From the NCBI GenBank assembly GCA_020746105.1, contig CM036620.1, positions 44,226,706-44,290,705 on the forward strand: a stretch of 64,000 nt of DNA, read 5' to 3'. The position numbers and the translations under genes are program-made. Origin of the DNA: Trogon surrucura (lineage: Eukaryota > Chordata > Aves > Trogoniformes > Trogonidae). The notes under the pieces were generated by a model, which saw only the letters and a program-made list of their open reading frames with translations, did no database searches and was not told where the DNA came from. Each line of letters begins with the position of its first letter. The stretch's first letter is position 1. Of the stretch, positions 59,536 to 64,000 are shown piece after piece.

Positions 59536-59555
59536 AACAGGCCCTCAATATCATA

Positions 59556-61139
59556 TATTATAATAAATTGCTCTGTTTATCTTAAACTCCTAAGGATATG
59601 CTGTATCAGCAAATGTTGAATGAAATTTCATTACAGGAATTACTGCAGTCTTCTGTAGGATAATATTAACTTAAAAAATTAAGTTCTCCAGACCTGCTCC
59701 TTATTAAGAAACCCTTCTCTTTTCAGTATATGGCTTTGAAATAAAATATTTAGGCATTTCTTTAGCCAGCTTCCTCAGTGCCAGAACTTTATAGTTTATT
59801 TCAACACTTCCACTGGATCTTTCTTCCATATTTCATACACCACATTAAACCTTTTCCTGTTTCAACAGTTTTTTTTTTATGAGTGCCAATTTTTAATTTC
59901 AGTTAGAATCATTCAGCTGCTGTACTGAAGATTTAAGTTCAAGACTTAACACTAGTCTAACTTTACATTAATATTTTTAATAATATTTCTGTCATTCAGA
60001 AATATATCCGGTCTCCATTATGTTCTGCCACACGGGTGTAAATTTGCCATATATCATATAATGTTCTTGAAAAATGAAGTTAGGGTAAGGTCATTCTGCT
60101 GCGTGGAACTGCAACATTACACTCCATGTGTTGTGTGAACCCCTAACAAATAATGAGATTTTTCATAGTAATTAATCAAGCCTTTAAAAATGAGATTAAT
60201 TTCTAAAATGTTGAGATTACATACATAGTTTTTCACATCTTTTGTCTATGTAACACAATAAGAACAAGTAACACAGTTTTCAAGTCACACGATAAGAACA
60301 GAGAAACTAAAGTAATCATGGAAGAAATTGGTTCCACTTAATGCATCTGTTGCTGTGTCACTAGTTTATTCTGACCCTAACACACAGGTGTAAGAGCAGC
60401 AGCTCCAGTCATACGTCTTCAACTCTTACCTCACTACCTTCCCAATATCTATTATAAAGCTTATCATCCATCTGTGCTTTGCACTGGTTTCTCTTCCAAA
60501 CTTTCGTTACTCCAGTTAGCTAGTGAGGCTGAAGAGGAACTCAGACAGGAGATCGCTAGGGATTAGATGTGTCTCTGTGTTTCTGTGGGCAGTGCTACCC
60601 TACCAGTGTCTTTCTACAATCATCTGAGGCTGTACTGTGGCTTTAAAGGAAGGGAACAATAATGCATAGAGCCAGAGAGGAACTGGCACTGTGAAAACCA
60701 TAACTACTGGTCTCATCCTTGAAGTTAGAGGCTGTATTTCCCATAGAGTACATTTCAAAAGGTCTGCGTCTGAAAAAAAGTACCTGCTAGATTTAAGCTT
60801 TTTAGAAAACCTCATCCCTGGAGGAGAATACAAACTTCATTTTTCATGCAGTTAATAAAACTGATATATCTTGTCAGGCTTGTTCTTTCTGAGCATTATT
60901 TATCAGTCACCACCTGATTCCACCAATTCAACCAGATCAACACTACAAGATTGGGAATGTGCCTATATTACTATGAGACAGAGATTCAAATGGTAGAAGC
61001 TGTAATTCTGGATCATCTGCTTAATGCTGGACAGCCTCAGGTGCAAGATTGCCTATCTTTATGTACTTTTTATGATATTTGAAGATACACAAAAAATTTT
61101 ACACCCCAGAGTATCCATAGATATTTTCCCATTTCATAA
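59556..61139. other. Non-coding, nothing recognised
   Basis: AT-rich with short frames only. No repeat family recognised. Confidence 0.55.
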
Positions 61140-61815
61140 AGTCATTTAAGACTTAAGATTAGTGTCTACAGAGCCATTGTACTGTCTGCTCTTTTACATG
61201 GGTCTGAATCATGAGTCATCTACCGCCACCACCTGCGACTCCTCGAACGCTTCCATCAGCGCTGCCTCCATACAATCCTAAACATCCACTGGACTGACTA
61301 CGTGACTAATGTTACTGTCCTTGAACAGGCAATGGTCACCAGTACTGAGGCCATGCTGCTGAGCATGCAGCTGCACTGGGCAGGGCACGTCTCCACGATG
61401 GAGAATCACCGCCTCCCTAAGGTTGTGCTCTGTGCTGAACTCGCCACCGGCTACCCCAACAGAGGAGCCCCAAAGAGGAGATACAAGGACTCTCTGAAAC
61501 AATACCTCAGTCTTGGCCATATTGACTACCATCAGTGGTCCTCTCTGGCGTCCAAGCGAGAGATGTGGAGACACCCCATCCATAACGCTGCTGCCTCCTT
61601 TGAGAACGCACGTAGAATTAGTCTCGAGGAGAAAAGACAGCGCAGAAAGAACCGTGCCTGGCCAATACCGCCTAAGACTTTCCGCTGTGCCTTTTGCAAC
61701 CGGACTTGCCTATCCCGCATCGGCCTTTTTAGCCACCAGCGCGCTTGTAGCAAGTGTGGGTAGAGCCCTTCCCATATCTTCGTTCACAAATCCTAGCCAT
61801 GATGAAGATAGAATA
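61140..61815 (+). mobile_element. RTE-clade LINE, 3' fragment (AviRTE-like)
   Basis: A 5'-truncated non-LTR retrotransposon covering the C-terminal coding part and a short 3' UTR that seems to end near ATGAAGATAGAATA (61801-61814). The coding block is GC-rich against an AT-rich setting. Both borders are approximate. No duplication of the target site was identified. Of the RTE groups known in birds, AviRTE is the natural candidate; BovB-like or other RTE groups are alternatives. Confidence 0.75.
61152..61763 (+). pseudogene. RTE LINE polyprotein C-terminus with C2HC zinc finger
   Basis: One frame from about 61152 to TAG at 61761-61763 encodes the region behind the reverse-transcriptase core: VYRAIVLSALLHGSES, then YRHHLRLLERFHQRCLHTIL, LHWAGHVSTMENHRLPKVVL, and GAPKRRYKDSLKQYL. 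This order (VYRA..LLYG.E.W..Y..H...L..FHQRCLR.IL; W.GH..RM...RLPK; RG..KRYKD.LK) is the C-terminal signature of RTE-clade LINEs. Tryptophan of the GSES-W position is replaced by TGA at 61212-61214, so the frame is interrupted once. The following 182 codons are open. The end carries a C-x2-C-x12-H-x3-C finger (FRCAFC..HQRAC, first Cys at 61686) probably used in nucleic-acid binding. The fragment lacks endonuclease and catalytic RT motifs and is dead. Confidence 0.8.
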
Positions 61816-61970
61816 ACTGTACAGAGTGGGAAACAGCAGTTTAATAGCAATGAGATTATTATTATGAATGTGGTTCTTGGAATGATAGACTAGTCTTGTT
61901 ATCTTTTTATTGCTTATGTATGAGACCATCGTTTTTTGTATCATCTACCTGCTATTCACTATTGTGAGGT
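61816..61970. other. Short spacer between RTE and LTR fragment
   Basis: AT-rich, nothing recognised. Confidence 0.5.
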
Positions 61971-62200
61971 TGTGATGCATTGGCCCTGGCCTGCAACTAA
62001 GCACCTACCAGCTGCTCACTCACTTCATCAATTTGGGGGAGAGATCAGAAGGGCAAAAGAGAGAAAAACTTCAGGGTCAAGAAAAATACAGTTTAATAAG
62101 TGAAGGGGAAGAAAGAAAGAAATGTAAAAAAAAAAGAAAGTGATGAAAAGGCAATTGTTCATCTCTTCTGACCAGCACACTGGTCCTCATTTCTCTGTCT
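61971..62200 (-). mobile_element. Partial or diverged ERVL-like LTR
   Basis: Starts TGTGATGCATTGGCCCTGGC and continues CTGCAACTAAGCACC, GCTGCTCACTCACTTCATC, AGAAGGGCAAAAGAGAGAAA and CAGTTTAATAAGTGAA. This follows the same order of blocks as the LTR at 16175-16731 read on the plus strand, so it is minus sense. Beyond about 62200 the resemblance fades; a diverged remainder may run to about 62460. The right boundary and duplication are not determined. Confidence 0.65.
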
Positions 62201-64000
62201 TCTGCAGGGTATAATATTCTATTAATCAATATGGCAGGTTTCAGGAATTGCTCTTTTGAACTAAAATCACAATCCCACCTTTCTCATTGCTTTTCAAGCT
62301 ATTTGTGCAAACTTCGTTCTATAAAATAATAGGCATTTAACTTCCAACTCCAATGAACTGCAAGGTGTTTGTGATGGTCTTGTTGCTTCTGGCTGACACA
62401 CTCGAAGCAAGCATTTCTAAATATCTGTTCTATCCTAAATACAGTGTAGACTCCCATGCTGCCTTTTTACTCTCTCTTAAATATGTTGCTGCATAGTGCT
62501 CTGATATCAGTAAATTCATTTCAGTGTATTAGGCCACGTTTTGTTTTCAGTTCCAGTGTAAGCTGAAAGCAAATGGCTGCCAATATGGAGAGCATATCTG
62601 TTAACTGGAAAATGTTAAAATTCTTTCAATTTCTCAAAAAGGCACAATAGTTGACTTCAATATTTTCTTGGGTTTTGAATCAGGATAATGTGATATTGCA
62701 GTTTTATTTCTGCATGTTCATTTCCACTTTTTTGTTTCTTTTTAAAAGAGGATCTTGCAAAATCACCAAATGAATTAGTAAGTATCCGCATAACATTTAC
62801 TGAATTGTCTGTGCTGCTCTGGCTATCACCCTTTTATTTTAACATGTAATGACTGATGTGAAATAGATATGAAATAGAGGTTAAATGGTTTTCCACTTAG
62901 TCTACTTTGCCTTCTATAGACATTAAAACAATGTCAGGGAACACTATGAAGATTATGTGAAGCCATAAGAAAGAGTGTAAAATCACATTGACTCAAACTA
63001 GTCAAAGTGTTAATAGGGTGAGAATAATTAGCTTCGTACCCTAGCTGTAAATTGAGAATCATATTAAAGTTGATCTGTACTATCACACAAAATCTTGCAT
63101 GGTGCAAGAATATTTCTTGATAGGTTAGCACACTGTACTGCATCTTAAATCTTCTGTATCCAGGTGTTCAAAGAAGAGCCTTGAATGAATTTATATAAGT
63201 AGCTCAAAATTTTAAAGATGCTAGATTGTCTGCTTAAGGTTGAGAACATCATAAGATATTTCAAAGCTACTTTACCAGCTAGATCAAACCTCTCATATTT
63301 ATTTAGAATCCTATACAACAATTTGAAGAGAACCAATTTAACAAGGTGGAAGCCAGCCATTCGATAATAACTCAGCAAACATAGCAAAGGTCTCACAGCC
63401 ATGGCAAAGAACCTGTCTCTGTTATCTTGTCTCAAAACACAGCCAAAAGAATCATTTGCTGACCTCAGCTTTGGTATAAACTAATTAAGAAAGAAATGGA
63501 AGAAGATTTTCTGATTTATGTCCAAGATCAAGAACAATATTAAAAACAAGTATGTGATAAGTGTCCAGACGAAGAACAGTTGCTTAGGTTGTAATACTTT
63601 GTAATGATAGAAGTCCTTTTGCGTGAACAATTTCAAATTTTGAGAAAAGATCTCATTGACAAATGCTGTAAGAAAAATAACATTTAGTTTTGGACTATTT
63701 GTTTTTGTTGAAGAATAGTTCATGCAACCTTGTCAATGGTGAAAAACAATATTCTACTACTTAATGAGAATAAAAAGTGTACAGTATGATGTATGCACTT
63801 TTTAAATGGTCAGAAACGAAAGCAAGCCTCAGGTATCTATATAAAGACATGTCTGGAAATTTCTAGTCCTAGACTCCTGCAGAAGAAGTTAGTATTTAGT
63901 AAGCTAATCCCAACCTAAAACTTTTTTACTGTTAGTGAAGCTGATCTATTCAGGCCTTTGCTCAAATGTAATGGGAGAGAAGTGAAGAGATCGTGAAACC
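62201..64000. other. Non-coding to the window end
   Basis: AT-rich, no supported gene. The first 260 bases may still belong to a diverged LTR. Frames at 63145-63435 (96 codons, minus) and 63481-63723 (80 codons, minus) have no domain. Confidence 0.5.

Larger units (their letters stand above)
59348..59555 (-). mobile_element. tRNA-Ile/CR1 chimaeric SINE
   Basis: On the minus strand the element starts GGCCTGTTTAGCTCAGTGGG at 59543 and carries a tRNA-like head with polymerase III A box (59524-59535) and B box (59481-59491). The anticodon arm reads GGTGCTTTAAACGCC where tRNA-Ile has GGTGCTAATAACGCC, so the head is best read as tRNA-Ile-derived. After about 85 bases the sequence changes to a CR1 3' end (GAGGTCCCTTCCAGCCCAGG, 59376-59395) and finishes with the CR1-type tail ATGATCTATGATCTATGAT. 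It would be transcribed by RNA polymerase III and moved by CR1 enzymes recognising the shared 3' end. ATATCATA occurs at 59348-59355 and 59548-59555 and may be an 8-bp target-site duplication, though the tail is similar in sequence. The design matches the zebra-finch TguSINE1 type (tRNA-Ile plus CR1); the exact family is not proven. Confidence 0.88.

Noticed and set aside
59472-59543. A genuine tRNA gene
   Set aside because: The cloverleaf has anticodon-loop changes against tRNA-Ile and the sequence runs straight into a CR1-type 3' end with a tail repeat, which defines a SINE.
61302-61763. A host zinc-finger gene
   Set aside because: The upstream part of the same frame has RTE LINE signatures, and the frame is interrupted by TGA at 61212-61214.

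Overview
The window reads as a piece of a bird nuclear genome that contains no host gene I can support. It is mostly AT-rich, unique-looking DNA with stops in every frame. The bird assignment rests on the repeats: several CR1 LINE copies with the typical ATTCTATGATTCTATG-type 3' tail, three solo LTRs of the ERVL-like kinds common in birds, one ALV-like (ERVK/alpharetrovirus-type) LTR candidate, a tRNA-Ile/CR1 chimaeric SINE, and an RTE-clade LINE fragment. A species cannot be named. The SINE resembles TguSINE1 of zebra finch, and the RTE fragment resembles AviRTE, which is patchy in birds. No exon, rRNA, functional tRNA, CRISPR array, operon or other prokaryotic feature is visible, so the window is a gene desert or a large intron.

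Layout. 640-1602: solo LTR, minus sense. 3.55-4.38 kb: a (GATG)12 microsatellite and two old CR1 fragments in opposite orientation. 8.85-13.05 kb: the richest locus, an old CR1 (8848-9087 plus 12501-13045) split by a younger, 5'-truncated CR1-E-like element. The younger element has the end of ORF1 (SGNH-esterase-like, key residues lost) and a complete 961-codon ORF2 (endonuclease plus reverse transcriptase). 16175-16731: second solo LTR. 23.42-23.87 kb: GC-rich LTR candidate with CCAAT and TATA boxes and a decayed poly(A) signal. 35180-36331: second CR1-E copy, minus strand, flanked by a 12-bp target-site duplication. 36.6 kb: old CR1 scrap. 37079-38076: solo LTR with a clean 5-bp duplication. 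39.4 kb: CR1 3' end. 49958-51089: third CR1-E copy, with an internal deletion that removes the reverse-transcriptase catalytic motif. 59.36-59.54 kb: SINE. 61.14-61.81 kb: RTE LINE C-terminus with a C2HC zinc finger. 61.97 kb: partial LTR.

How the parts relate. The only coding capacity is retrotransposon-derived. The CR1-E copies are similar enough (about 14 differences in some 326 shared residues between copies 1 and 2, counted by eye) to suggest relatively recent activity. The SINE carries a CR1-type 3' end and so was probably mobilised by CR1 machinery. The LTRs are solitary, consistent with LTR-LTR recombination that removed the internal retroviral genes. Nothing looks like a wholly new system. 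The items most worth checking are the nested CR1 locus, the 12-bp duplication at a CR1, the esterase catalytic loss, the SINE and the RTE fragment.
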